Origin: an uncultured Acetatifactor sp.
GTDB taxonomy: Bacteria > Bacillota > Clostridia > Lachnospirales > Lachnospiraceae
Assembly: GCA_910586515.1 (NCBI GenBank)
Contig: CAJUGL010000011.1
Location: forward strand, 1-64,000
Length of the DNA stretch: 64,000 nt
Direction: 5' to 3'
In this document: in pieces, positions 7,688 through 16,466 of the stretch
Layout: each line of letters starts with the position of its first letter
How positions within the stretch are numbered: position 1 is the stretch's first letter
The notes under the pieces: model-generated
What the model saw: only the letters and a program-made list of their open reading frames with translations
What the model was told of the DNA's origin: nothing
The model's database searches: none
Program-made: the position numbers and the translations under genes

Positions 7688-8637
7688 GACTTTCTCCGGC
7701 CATGCGGCCTGCATCTGCGGCAGCATTTCGGGCGGCGGCAGCCGTGTTTCCTGTGACAGCGCCTGTGGTAACGGCGCAGACGCATCAGCCTCCGGAAACA
7801 GAACGGAATATAGTAATACAGAAACAGAATCCGGTCTTCCGTGCAGGTAAAGGGCCTGGTGATCCACAGGAAGAGACGGCAGTACATCCGGTTCAGGCAC
7901 TGGGACAGCCGACGGTGAAAGCGGGTCAGGAAACCATAACGCACCGGCCCCGGATGATGGAAGGTAAAGCTCAGGCAGAAATTCTGTGCCGTAATTCCCT
8001 CCGGAGGGAAACCAGCCCTGCACAGGCCCCGGTAGAAGGCTTCCATCATCTCCCTGTTTTGAAAACATACCGCAGCTTTCAGGCACAGCTGGGAAGGCTG
8101 GGAAAAAACCCCCGGCAGAAAGGCCGTGAGCCACCAGTGCCTTTCGGACATCCTGACACAGATACCGTTTTCCCTGCACAGCTGCAGAGAACAGGTCAGC
8201 ATTTCCTCCTCTCCTGCCGCCTGGAAATGGGCCGTGGCGTATTCCGACTCGGACAACAGCCTGTCGCTGTGGTAGATGCCGATCTCCGCTCCGGTGTTGA
8301 TGCCGTACTGACCCTTCCAGAATTCAATCAGCCATGTTCTGCCCCGGTAGTTAAAATATACCGGAAGAGAGTCGAATACCATCTGAAACCGGGGCGCAAG
8401 ATAATCGTAAATCCGCCCATAACCGGCCTCCTTCTGCCAGGCGTCCAGGGTGGAGGAAAAGAACCCGCAGCAGCAGTGGTACATGTAGCCAAAGGGCTGC
8501 GCCAGTTCCTCCAACAGAGAACATTTTTCGCACTTTTCCATCCCCCGGATTCTGCAGATGATTTTCTTCCTGCGGAAACGGCAGAACAGCATGCTCACAA
8601 GAGCAAGCAAAAGTAAGATAAACAGAGCAGCATACAT
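7684..8637 (-). CDS. Membrane-anchored DUF4474 protein
   Basis: This 317-residue protein begins with one hydrophobic segment (residues 2-18) followed by an Arg/Lys stop-transfer stretch, so the body is probably cytoplasmic. The central part has the DUF4474 signature: FFSSTLDAWQKEAGYGRIYD, then PVYFNYRGRTWLIEFWKGQ and YGINTGAEIGIY. The last 38 residues are extremely rich in Arg, Cys and His (for example RRPKCCRRCRPHGRRKS), which may bind nucleic acid or metal, or be disordered. The function of DUF4474 is not known to me; it is common in Clostridia. Its stop overlaps the metallophosphatase start (ATGA). Confidence 0.8.
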   Translation of the reverse strand: MYAALFILLLLALVSMLFCRFRRKKIICRIRGMEKCEKCSLLEELAQPFGYMYHCCCGFFSSTLDAWQKEAGYGRIYDYLAPRFQMVFDSLPVYFNYRGRTWLIEFWKGQYGINTGAEIGIYHSDRLLSESEYATAHFQAAGEEEMLTCSLQLCRENGICVRMSERHWWLTAFLPGVFSQPSQLCLKAAVCFQNREMMEAFYRGLCRAGFPPEGITAQNFCLSFTFHHPGPVRYGFLTRFHRRLSQCLNRMYCRLFLWITRPFTCTEDRILFLYYYIPFCFRRLMRLRRYHRRCHRKHGCRRPKCCRRCRPHGRRKS

Positions 8638-8672
8638 AATATATAACCTATCATCCTATGTTGTTTTGCTCT

Positions 8673-8678
8673 ATTATA
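8673..8678 (-). promoter_or_regulatory. Candidate -10 box for the DUF4474-metallophosphatase pair
   Basis: A perfect TATAAT lies on the minus strand about 36 bp upstream of the DUF4474 start. The -35 region is poor. It sits just after the terminator-like palindrome at 8726-8767, which is consistent with the start of a new transcription unit. Confidence 0.4.
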
Positions 8679-8725
8679 TGCCGTCCGGAAGAAAGATGTA
8701 CCGAAAAACGCTTCTCCTTCCCCTG

Positions 8726-8767
8726 TAAAAACATAGCAGTTCAGACAGGGCGCTGAACTGCTATGTT
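8726..8767 (-). terminator. Dispersed palindrome family A, copy 2, acting as a likely intrinsic terminator
   Basis: Perfect 15-bp arms (8730-8744 and 8753-8767) surround an 8-nt loop. The core CAGTTCAG/CTGAACTG is the same as in copy 1, but the outer arms (AACATAG/CTATGTT) are different and still fully complementary. On the minus strand the stem runs into TTTTT, so this copy has the form of a rho-independent terminator, 25 bp after the carboxypeptidase stop codon. Confidence 0.75.
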
Positions 8768-8792
8768 AAACAATATTCGGGAAAACTTCAGG

Positions 8793-10244
8793 TCAGCGCC
8801 TCCTGGCTGTCTTCAGAATCCAGTCCACTGCCGCCTCGGCGCGCACAGGCAGACTTTCAGGGTCCGGCGCGCCCGGGCCTGACTCCGCGCCTTCCCTTCC
8901 TGCATAAAAGGCATCCAGGGCATATCTGGCCAGCAGCCCGGAGACACGTCCCCTCTCCACGGAATCCTCAGCCCCCAGAACCACAACCACCAGATCATGT
9001 TCCATGATTCCGTCGTCCGCAGTCAGGGATGTGACCAGACAGGCCCCCGCCTTGTTTGTGGTTCCGGTCTTCAGGCCGGTAACTTCGGAGAAATTGCGCA
9101 GAAGGGGATTGCTGTTGCGCACTTCCAGTTTCCGGGACTCCAGAACTGCGGACTGTTGGGAAGTAATCTCGGTAATCCGGGGATACACGTTCAGCAGATG
9201 TGAGACCATCCGAAACATATCCTCAGCGCTCATACGGTTCTGGCGCTTTGCGGGCACCGGATCCTCCGTATAAACGGGCAGACCGTGGCTGTTGAAAAAG
9301 ACTGCCTGGGAGAGCCCCAAGTCCAATGCTTTCTGATTCATCATCCCCACAAACGCCTCCTGGGAACCCGCCGCCGCTTCCGCCAGACACAGGGCACATT
9401 CATTGCTTGAAGGCAGAAGGGCGCCCAGGAGAAGCTCCTTCACGGGAATCTGCTCTCCGGCCGTAAGCGGAATTACGCCGTCGGATGATTCGGAAAGCAG
9501 CTGAGCCCCTTCCGATACGGTCACCAAATCCTCCGGGTCCATCTGCCCTGCCGCTATGGCATCCATAACCAGAAGACAGGTCATCAGCTTTGAGGTACTG
9601 GCTATGGGATAGGGCAGGTCTGACTGATAACTGTAGTAAATCTCTCCCGTTGTGGCATCTCCCACCAGTACGCCGTTGACACCGTAAAAATAGCCTGCCT
9701 CCTCCAATTCCCGGGGAGAGACGGCAAAGGGTTCCCGGGTATTGATCTGCAGGGAATCCCCGGCAGGAATGGTGATATTCATATCCAGAATCATGGCCAG
9801 ATCCGCCGCCATCATGAAGCAGTCGTAACTGCCCGAGGACAGCGGCATAATCACCGTATAATAAGATACAGTCTCCCCGTTTACCTTAAATTCGTTTCTC
9901 CGAATAGAACCATCCGGTATTTCCTCTTCTCCCCAGGGGACATTCTCCGTTCCCAGGGGCAGATAGCCCTCTCCCGGATTCAGGGCCACTGCATTTTTCG
10001 TGACCTCCAGGGAGAAAGATTTCTCCGTGTCCTTCAGAATCATGGCCAGGTCCCGCAGAGACAGATAGGTATTGTTGGCGTAGTCATAGTCCAGAGTCTT
10101 TACCGTGCCCACAGCGCCGGAATCCGTCTGTACCTGGCAGCTGCCGGGAATCCGGAAGGCTGCGTCTGCTCTCACCGACGGCAGGGAACACAGCAGTACG
10201 GCGCACAGCATCAGAACGGTTATTTTCTGCAGCATTGATTTCAT
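8793..10244 (-). CDS. D-alanyl-D-alanine carboxypeptidase (penicillin-binding protein, S11 family)
   Basis: This enzyme trims the terminal D-Ala of peptidoglycan stem peptides outside the membrane. The protein has 483 residues from ATG 10244, preceded by GGGGAG. A signal peptide (LMLCAVLLCSLPSVRADA) is followed by an N-terminal region of about 150 residues that resembles copper-amine-oxidase-like stalk domains (YLSLRDLAMIL). The S11 catalytic domain then shows STSK (Ser nucleophile and Lys), SSNE (SxN) and LKTGTTNKAG (KTG). It follows an anchored protein gene by 34 bp and is terminated by the palindrome at 8726-8767. DacF-type sporulation carboxypeptidases are close relatives, but the exact paralogue is not assigned. 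Confidence 0.92.
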   Translation of the reverse strand: MKSMLQKITVLMLCAVLLCSLPSVRADAAFRIPGSCQVQTDSGAVGTVKTLDYDYANNTYLSLRDLAMILKDTEKSFSLEVTKNAVALNPGEGYLPLGTENVPWGEEEIPDGSIRRNEFKVNGETVSYYTVIMPLSSGSYDCFMMAADLAMILDMNITIPAGDSLQINTREPFAVSPRELEEAGYFYGVNGVLVGDATTGEIYYSYQSDLPYPIASTSKLMTCLLVMDAIAAGQMDPEDLVTVSEGAQLLSESSDGVIPLTAGEQIPVKELLLGALLPSSNECALCLAEAAAGSQEAFVGMMNQKALDLGLSQAVFFNSHGLPVYTEDPVPAKRQNRMSAEDMFRMVSHLLNVYPRITEITSQQSAVLESRKLEVRNSNPLLRNFSEVTGLKTGTTNKAGACLVTSLTADDGIMEHDLVVVVLGAEDSVERGRVSGLLARYALDAFYAGREGAESGPGAPDPESLPVRAEAAVDWILKTARRR

Positions 10245-10278
10245 AATTTTCTCCCCTGATATCATTTATTTTCATGTG

Positions 10279-11013
10279 TTATTCCGTCTCATTGTCCTGT
10301 AAGGTGTACAATACAGGATACTGCTCTCCAAAATAACCGGAGCCGTCCTCATCCGCCTCCCCTGACAGAATCAGACTCCCTTCCTTCCGGATGTAATTCT
10401 CCGTCTTCACTGCCCCGGCTCCGCCGGTTTCAAACTGCCTGATGAGAATCCCGTCACTGACCTCATAGACGCCGCTGCCCTCGTACCTGCCCTGCAGTTC
10501 TTCCAGAGACGGCAGCAGCGCCGGTCCCCGGGACATCAGATATTCCAGGGTGGACATGCCGAAAGTCTCCGTCACAAGGGCTTCCAGATTCTCCCTGTCC
10601 ATGCCGTCCCCATAACCTGCCATGCGGAGCCTTTCCGCCAAAAGCGCCAGAAATTCCGCTGCAAATGCCTCATAGGCCGCCTGCCTGCAGGCTTCATAGC
10701 TTTCCTGCGGCACACTGCCGTAAAACACGCCTTCAAAACGTCCAGTCTCCTGAAAAACCAGGTTGACCTGTACGGTCAGATTCCGCATGCGGGCTTCCAC
10801 CTCCTCCCGGGAGACGGAGACCCCCTCTATGTCCTGCAGCCAGCCAAAAGCCTCGGCAGCAGCCCGGCCGGTCATGTCCACCTCCGTCCTCCACTCTCCG
10901 GCAAGCGTCCTGTCTCCCGGCGCGAAAAAGTGCAGGTACGCCAGAAGCGCCGTGGAAGCGCTCAGGGTTAAAATCAGCAGAATATATAGGGAATTTGTGA
11001 TTATTTTTCTCAT
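10279..11013 (-). CDS. Membrane-anchored protein of unknown function
   Basis: I do not recognise this 244-residue protein. It starts with one transmembrane helix (residues 8-29, TM with LLILTLSASTALLAYLHFF), so the rest should lie outside the membrane. The outer part contains a helical middle and beta-rich ends with GRFEGVFYGSV and GVYEVSDGILIRQFE, and ends in a strongly acidic YTLQDNETE tail. It lies 34 bp before the D,D-carboxypeptidase gene and 40 bp after a flavoprotein gene, so it is probably in an operon with the carboxypeptidase. A cell-envelope role is inferred from this alone. Confidence 0.7.
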   Translation of the reverse strand: MRKIITNSLYILLILTLSASTALLAYLHFFAPGDRTLAGEWRTEVDMTGRAAAEAFGWLQDIEGVSVSREEVEARMRNLTVQVNLVFQETGRFEGVFYGSVPQESYEACRQAAYEAFAAEFLALLAERLRMAGYGDGMDRENLEALVTETFGMSTLEYLMSRGPALLPSLEELQGRYEGSGVYEVSDGILIRQFETGGAGAVKTENYIRKEGSLILSGEADEDGSGYFGEQYPVLYTLQDNETE

Positions 11014-11053
11014 GAAAATCTCCTCTGTCCGCCGGCCTCGGAAAAAGCCATAG

Positions 11054-12715
11054 CTACATATCTGCTTTTTCCTGTTTCCCGCCTCTCACCGGAGCCAGTT
11101 CCCCGGCAATCTCCTCCGCTACTCTGAGTCCGTCCATGGCAGCCGAGACAATCCCCCCGGCATACCCCGCTCCCTCACCGCAGGGATACAACCCTCTGAC
11201 CGCCGACTGCAGTTTCTCATCCCGCAGAATGCGCACAGGCGAGGAAGTCCGGCTCTCCACACCTGAGAGACAGACATCCGGCCTGTCAAATCCCGCAATC
11301 TGTCTGCCGAAGGCTTCCATACCGTCCGCAATGGCCTCATTGCACTCCTGAGGCAGAATCAGGCTCACATCCGCCCATTGATATTTTCCCCGGCACCGAG
11401 GCTCCAGGAGAGCCGTCTGCCCAAAATCTTCCGGACAGGCCTCGCTCTCTTCACCGTCTCCTCTCACCCGCCGTCGAAAATCCCCATAGCGCTGAACGGG
11501 AATTTTTCCAGCCCCCAAAGCATAGGCCCGTTCCTCCAGCATCCTCTGAAAGGCAATTCCGGCCAGCGGATGCCCGGAACCGTAATCCTCCGGCGTCACC
11601 GTCACAATAACCGCGCTGTTGGCATTTTGACCGCCCCGGTCACTGTAACTCATTCCGTTCACCGCCAATCTCCCCTCCTCGGAAGAAGCGTTTACCACAT
11701 AGCCTCCGGGACACATACAGAAAGAATAAACCCCCCTGCCGTTTTTTGCCTTTGCCGCCACCTTATAAGATGCCGCGCCCAGCTTCCCGGCCTCCTGCCT
11801 CCCATACTGGCTCTTATTGATCAGCGCCTGAGAATGTTCCACCCGCAGACCCACGGCAAAGGCTTTTGCCTCCATCGGCACATGCCGCTCGTAAAGCATG
11901 GACAGCGTATCCCTGGCGCTGTGACCGATTGCCATAACCAGCCGGCTGCAGGAAATCCTCTCCTGACCGTTCACCATGATTCCCCTTATCTCTCCCTCTT
12001 CCGTACAGATATCCGTGACGCGGCTTCCGAATCTGACCTGTCCTCCCAGGCGGATGATTTCTTCCCGCATCCCGCTCACCAGCCCTGTCAGGACATCCGT
12101 TCCGATGTGGGGCTTTGCCTCATAGAGAATACTTTTCTCTGCGCCGAAGCGAACAAATGTATCCAGTACAATGCCGTTCCTGCCGTCCCTGTCCTTCACC
12201 AGCGTATTCAGTTTGCCGTCAGAAAAAGTTCCCGCTCCGCCCTCGCCGAACTGCACATTGGATTCCGGGTTCAGGCGTCCGCTCTCCCAAAATGCCTCCA
12301 CATCCTTCCTGCGCTCTTCCACCCTCTTTCCACGTTCCAGAAGAATGGGGCAATAACCGTGAAGCGCCAGGAAGTAGCCGCAGAACAATCCCGCAGGTCC
12401 CGTTCCCACGATCACCACCGGCATATTCTCCTCACGTTTTCCCGGCTCCGGGAAATGATAAACCGCCCTCTGTACTCTGCAGACCTGATTCTCCTTCCCC
12501 CGAAACCTGCGCAGCAGCCTGTCTTCATTTTTTACCGCAACATCCACTGTATACCGATAAAAAATATCCGGCTTCTTTCTGGCATCCACGGAACGGCGGA
12601 CAATCTTCAACGTTTTAATCTCCTGTTCCGGAATACCCAGCAGAGCCGCTGTCTTTTTCCCCAGCTCTGCCTCCGAATGTCCCGGAAGAAGCTTTATCTG
12701 AGTCACTCTCACCAT
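11054..12715 (-). CDS. FAD-dependent dehydrogenase of the COG2509 family
   Basis: This 553-residue flavoprotein has a short N-terminal domain (residues 1-95, with a SVDARKKPDIFYRYTVDV segment) and then a Rossmann FAD-binding motif VVIVGTGPAGLFCGYFLA with an ERG acidic end. Further COG2509 features are SNVQFGEGGAGTFSDGKL, FCMCPGGYVVNASSE and a C-terminal YPCGEGAGYAGGIVSAAMDG. The family is widespread in Firmicutes and its reaction is not established. It starts 3 bp after the stop of another flavoprotein gene, so the two are certainly co-transcribed. Confidence 0.88.
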   Translation of the reverse strand: MVRVTQIKLLPGHSEAELGKKTAALLGIPEQEIKTLKIVRRSVDARKKPDIFYRYTVDVAVKNEDRLLRRFRGKENQVCRVQRAVYHFPEPGKREENMPVVIVGTGPAGLFCGYFLALHGYCPILLERGKRVEERRKDVEAFWESGRLNPESNVQFGEGGAGTFSDGKLNTLVKDRDGRNGIVLDTFVRFGAEKSILYEAKPHIGTDVLTGLVSGMREEIIRLGGQVRFGSRVTDICTEEGEIRGIMVNGQERISCSRLVMAIGHSARDTLSMLYERHVPMEAKAFAVGLRVEHSQALINKSQYGRQEAGKLGAASYKVAAKAKNGRGVYSFCMCPGGYVVNASSEEGRLAVNGMSYSDRGGQNANSAVIVTVTPEDYGSGHPLAGIAFQRMLEERAYALGAGKIPVQRYGDFRRRVRGDGEESEACPEDFGQTALLEPRCRGKYQWADVSLILPQECNEAIADGMEAFGRQIAGFDRPDVCLSGVESRTSSPVRILRDEKLQSAVRGLYPCGEGAGYAGGIVSAAMDGLRVAEEIAGELAPVRGGKQEKADM

Positions 12716-12718
12716 ATC

Positions 12719-13993
12719 TTATCCCCTGTTTCCCTTACTTTTATCGGGCCTTCCCGCTCCTCCTGCAGCGGCCTTTCCTGCGATATGACCGCTGCACCAT
12801 GCCCACTGGAGATTGTAGCCTCCGCATTTGCCGTCAACATCCAAAAGTTCTCCGGCAAAGAAAACCCCCGGCGTCTTCCTGGACTCCAGGTTCTCCGTCA
12901 CCTCGCTCAGAGGCACTCCGCCGGCGCATACCTGAGCTGCTTCAAATGAATTGCTGCCTGTGACATGAACGCTCCATTGTCTGCAGAGTCCGTAGACCAT
13001 TCTGACTTTGGCCGCCTCCGCCAGAGCAATGTCCTCCGTGGGTTTAAGCCCCGCAATCTTGATAAACAGCATCATCAGTTTCTTATGAAGCATTCCCGTA
13101 AAGAATTCCTCCACAGTCCTCCCTCTCCGGGGCTGCCGCTCCGCGCAGAATCGTTCATAAGCCTCCCGGGAATAATCCGGCAGAAAATCGATCAGAACCT
13201 CCGGCAGGTTTTTGTCGGATTTATGTTTATTTTCATTCAGTATGTAGTTTGCCACCCGGCTCAGTCCGAAAACAGGTATTCCGGATAGACCGAAATTGGT
13301 CAGCTGCAGCTCTCCCCGCTCCCTGGCTGCGCATTTCCCCTTGTACATCACGGTCAGCTCGGCATCTGCCCTGACGCCGGCCACGGCCTTAAAATAATCC
13401 TCTCTGCATTTCAACTGTACCAGAGCCGGAACCACCGGCGCCAGACTGTGGCCCAGCCCCAGAGCCATCCCGTATCCGCTTCCGTCCGAGCCGGTTCCGG
13501 GCGCTGCCCTGCCCCCGCAGGCCAGAATCAGGCGCTGGAAGTAAAGAATCTTTCCTGCTCTGTTCTTCACCCACAGCTTCCCGCTGTCCCTGCCAACCGC
13601 CTCTATCCTGCAGTCCGCAGCCACCTTCACCCCTGCCTCCCGCACCGCGTACCGCAGCACATCCAACACCGCCGAGGCCTGCCCGCACGCCGGATACAGA
13701 TAACCCTCCCTGCTCTTGATCATCAGCCCTATCCGCCGAAAAAAGCCTGTCGTCTCTTCCGTCCCGAACCGCTTAAGGCAGGTTTCCAGCACAGAGGGAT
13801 CCCCTGTGTAATACTGGCTCAACTCCAGTTTCTCATTCCCCAGATTGCATCTCCCGTTGCCGGTGGCCAACAGTTTCTTCCCCAATCTGTCATTGCCTTC
13901 CAACAGCGTCACCTCGGCCCCCAGTTCCGCTGCCGTAATTGCCGCCATCATGCCCGCCGCGCCGCCGCCCACAATCCCTATTGTCATTCCCAT
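12719..13993 (-). CDS. HI0933/BaiN-family FAD flavoprotein
   Basis: This 424-residue protein begins with a FAD-binding Rossmann motif (IGIVGGGAAGMMAAI) and an acidic LLEGNDRLGKKLLATGNGRCN segment typical of the HI0933 (COG2081) family. The middle has LACGGRAAPGTGSDGSGY and the end has VFFAGELLDVDGKCGGYN. Members are often annotated as BaiN after a bile-acid pathway enzyme, but most have no demonstrated substrate. The start at 13993 has AAGGAG 5 bp upstream. It lies 16 bp after an anchored protein gene and 3 bp before the COG2509 flavoprotein. Confidence 0.88.
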   Translation of the reverse strand: MGMTIGIVGGGAAGMMAAITAAELGAEVTLLEGNDRLGKKLLATGNGRCNLGNEKLELSQYYTGDPSVLETCLKRFGTEETTGFFRRIGLMIKSREGYLYPACGQASAVLDVLRYAVREAGVKVAADCRIEAVGRDSGKLWVKNRAGKILYFQRLILACGGRAAPGTGSDGSGYGMALGLGHSLAPVVPALVQLKCREDYFKAVAGVRADAELTVMYKGKCAARERGELQLTNFGLSGIPVFGLSRVANYILNENKHKSDKNLPEVLIDFLPDYSREAYERFCAERQPRRGRTVEEFFTGMLHKKLMMLFIKIAGLKPTEDIALAEAAKVRMVYGLCRQWSVHVTGSNSFEAAQVCAGGVPLSEVTENLESRKTPGVFFAGELLDVDGKCGGYNLQWAWCSGHIAGKAAAGGAGRPDKSKGNRG

Positions 13994-14009
13994 ACCGACT
14001 CCTTAAGCT

Positions 14010-14723
14010 CTAACTTGAATAATTTTCCAGAAAGTCGTACAACTTCTCCTCATTTTCTATCCACATCATCTCGATAATATTCCGCTGAAGCTGCTCCGGC
14101 AGAGAATCCAAGCGAATATCTGTCTCTATATATACCGTCTCCATATCTTCGAGATACACTACCACCCTGTTGTCATAGACGGCGAGATAAAAGCTGCTGC
14201 TGGGCTGAACAAACTTATAATTCATCTGCACCACCACCCGCTCCCTGGAAAAAGAAAGCACATCCAATCCCACAAATCCCCTCTCCATCTCCGACAGAGG
14301 CGGAAATGCCTCGTATACCTCCATGGCCTGAAGAAACTGCTCTCTGTCCATTCCCACATATTTCTCCGGCAGTCTCCACACGGTCTCCACCACCATATGA
14401 TTCAGGACATCCGTCTCCTGCAGCACATAATCCGTATCCACGCAAAGCGTCTCGGAAGAATTCATTACCTCTTCGGACTCCTGCGCGCTATCCTCCTCCG
14501 GCAGAGTTTCCTCAGTATAAGCCTCCCATTCCTGCTCCGGCGCCTCCGACAAGTCTTCCTCACCCTCCTCAGAGGCCAAAGAGATCTCCGCCGGCTGCTC
14601 CTCTCCCGGCTCCTGCTCCCCCGGATAAAAATATTGGGACATCTCTATGCCTGCGTAAAAGCCAATCCCCAAAAACAACAGCGGATAGAAAAAAAACAAG
14701 CTGATACCCTTCAAAAATTTCAT
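14010..14723 (-). CDS. Membrane-anchored protein with an acidic linker, unknown function
   Basis: The protein has 237 residues from ATG 14723, which has AGGGAG 5 bp upstream. One transmembrane helix (residues 6-25) is followed by an acidic, Glu/Pro-rich linker to about residue 90 and a compact extracytoplasmic domain. That domain contains WRLPEKYVGMDREQFLQAME, VVQMNYKF and YLAVYDNRVVVYLEDMETVY. The pattern recalls BofC-like intercellular proteins of sporulating Firmicutes, but the match is not strong enough to name it. The neighbours are a flippase upstream and flavoproteins downstream. Confidence 0.7.
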   Translation of the reverse strand: MKFLKGISLFFFYPLLFLGIGFYAGIEMSQYFYPGEQEPGEEQPAEISLASEEGEEDLSEAPEQEWEAYTEETLPEEDSAQESEEVMNSSETLCVDTDYVLQETDVLNHMVVETVWRLPEKYVGMDREQFLQAMEVYEAFPPLSEMERGFVGLDVLSFSRERVVVQMNYKFVQPSSSFYLAVYDNRVVVYLEDMETVYIETDIRLDSLPEQLQRNIIEMMWIENEEKLYDFLENYSS

Positions 14724-14834
14724 ACTGACTCCCTGGATTTTTGCTGATAGTATCAACTTTTTTTCACAGCTTTATTCACTTAATCCTAAATAATCTCCTT
14801 CTGCGGGCCTCCCCCTGCCGAATTCGGCTCCGGC

Positions 14835-16424
14835 TCATGAATAGAACCGCAGCCTCTGACCCAGCGCGCCGATCAGCCGCCCTCCGGGAATTACCTCCAG
14901 CTCCTGCTCCTTAAAATTCCTGAGTGCCAGAAGCAGCCCCCAATAGACCGCGCCGGACACGGCAAACGCCAAGGGCAGCATTACCGGATCTCCCAGCGGC
15001 GCAAGCCCCATCAGGGCACAGACACCCCCCGCCGCCGCACCTGCCCCCAAAGGCACAATCAACAGGCTCAGCCAGTCTGCCTTCACCCACATCTGCCGGA
15101 AAGAAAACACGCCCAGCAAAATACAAAGCACAAACATCCCCGCCGCGCCGCCGTACACCAACGACAAAATACCGGCTTCCGACAACAGGACAGCCGCCGC
15201 AAAATAAACCACATTCGCCAGACACAGGGCGGCCAGCACCGGATAACGTTTCCCTGCCGTATGGAGAAAACGGCCGAAATAAAGAGACAATCCGGCAAAT
15301 AAAATCACACAGGCGCCTCCCTGAAGCATCTGCTTTACCGTCTCCCCGTTCTCCTTGCTCAATATGTCGGCAATCCGTCCTCCCATGACCCCAACATACA
15401 CGGTCAAAAAGATACCGTAAACCAGACCTGCATGAACTCCGCTCATAAAGACCGTTTTGGCAAACCGGTTCTCATTCCTTCTGAAACACAGGAATATCCG
15501 TCCAACCACCGGCAGCAGCAGAAGCGAAATAACGCACACAAGCACACCGCAGACCACCAAATACTTTCCTGCATACAAACCGTAAACCGTTATCTCCGCG
15601 GTTCCCTCCCTGGCCTTCCACCCAAAAAGGAGCAGTCCTGAGACCATGGGAAATACGGTCATAAAACTCGAAACAGCCTGAGGCCACCTGCCCATGCACA
15701 AAAAACGTACACAATCCCACCGGGAATCCGCAGAATACATCCCTTCCTGTCTCAGCTTTCTCTCATTTCGCCGGCTTCCCTTAAAAATGATCACCAGAAA
15801 CAGCAGAATAAAGAAATCCGCCAGACAGACTGCCAAAGCAATTCCCACACCGCTGTACATGGCGGCATAATTCTCCTGCCGGAGAAGTCCGCTCACTTTT
15901 TGGCCGTAGTCCCCCAGGATCTTACAGAACAGAAGACCGAAACCCAGGATAAACAACTGACGCATTATGCCTGCCACCGCCCTGGGAAGCTCCGCTCCCT
16001 CCCCCTGAAAATAGCCGGTCACCGCACAGGTCAGGGACCGCAGCAGGACTGCCGGAGACAATACCTTGAGAATCAGGACGCTGCAGGGAATGTTGAATAT
16101 TCCTTCTCCAATCCAATCTGCCCCGAAGAACAAGGCGGCGCTGCCCGCAGCTCCCAGCGCTGCCTGCACAGCCAGGGCGGTTCCCCGCATTCTCACAATG
16201 TTCCTGTACTGCCCTTTATTCCGCCTGGCCCGAAGCAATCTGCCCAATCCGTCCGAAAGTTCCCCGCACACCGCTGTCCACACCAGCAGACAGCACTCCG
16301 CGGCCACCGCCGTATAAGTAATTCCTTTTTCCCCTACAAGGTGTCCCGCCATGCAGATGATGACCAACGCCAATATATTGGAGACCTCCTGCGCCTGTCT
16401 CCTTTTTATCTCCGCCTGATTCAT
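14835..16424 (-). CDS. MOP-superfamily flippase (MurJ/SpoVB/polysaccharide exporter-like)
   Basis: This 529-residue integral membrane protein has about 13-14 predicted helices. The N-terminal part carries the family-like EVSNILALVIICMAGHLVGEK and GELSDGLGRLLRARRNKGQY, and helix 4 is followed by the TGYFQGEG segment seen in lipid-linked sugar flippases. MOP exporters move lipid-linked glycan precursors such as lipid II across the membrane. Which substrate applies here is open: MurJ, SpoVB-like and polysaccharide-unit flippases look alike at this level. It lies 42 bp after ybeY. The 111-bp gap after it has a GCCGAATTCGGC palindrome (14817-14828) and nothing else. Confidence 0.78.
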   Translation of the reverse strand: MNQAEIKRRQAQEVSNILALVIICMAGHLVGEKGITYTAVAAECCLLVWTAVCGELSDGLGRLLRARRNKGQYRNIVRMRGTALAVQAALGAAGSAALFFGADWIGEGIFNIPCSVLILKVLSPAVLLRSLTCAVTGYFQGEGAELPRAVAGIMRQLFILGFGLLFCKILGDYGQKVSGLLRQENYAAMYSGVGIALAVCLADFFILLFLVIIFKGSRRNERKLRQEGMYSADSRWDCVRFLCMGRWPQAVSSFMTVFPMVSGLLLFGWKAREGTAEITVYGLYAGKYLVVCGVLVCVISLLLLPVVGRIFLCFRRNENRFAKTVFMSGVHAGLVYGIFLTVYVGVMGGRIADILSKENGETVKQMLQGGACVILFAGLSLYFGRFLHTAGKRYPVLAALCLANVVYFAAAVLLSEAGILSLVYGGAAGMFVLCILLGVFSFRQMWVKADWLSLLIVPLGAGAAAGGVCALMGLAPLGDPVMLPLAFAVSGAVYWGLLLALRNFKEQELEVIPGGRLIGALGQRLRFYS

Positions 16425-16466
16425 TCGTGTCCCTCATCAATTACGCCGTATCCGAACGTATGTTTG

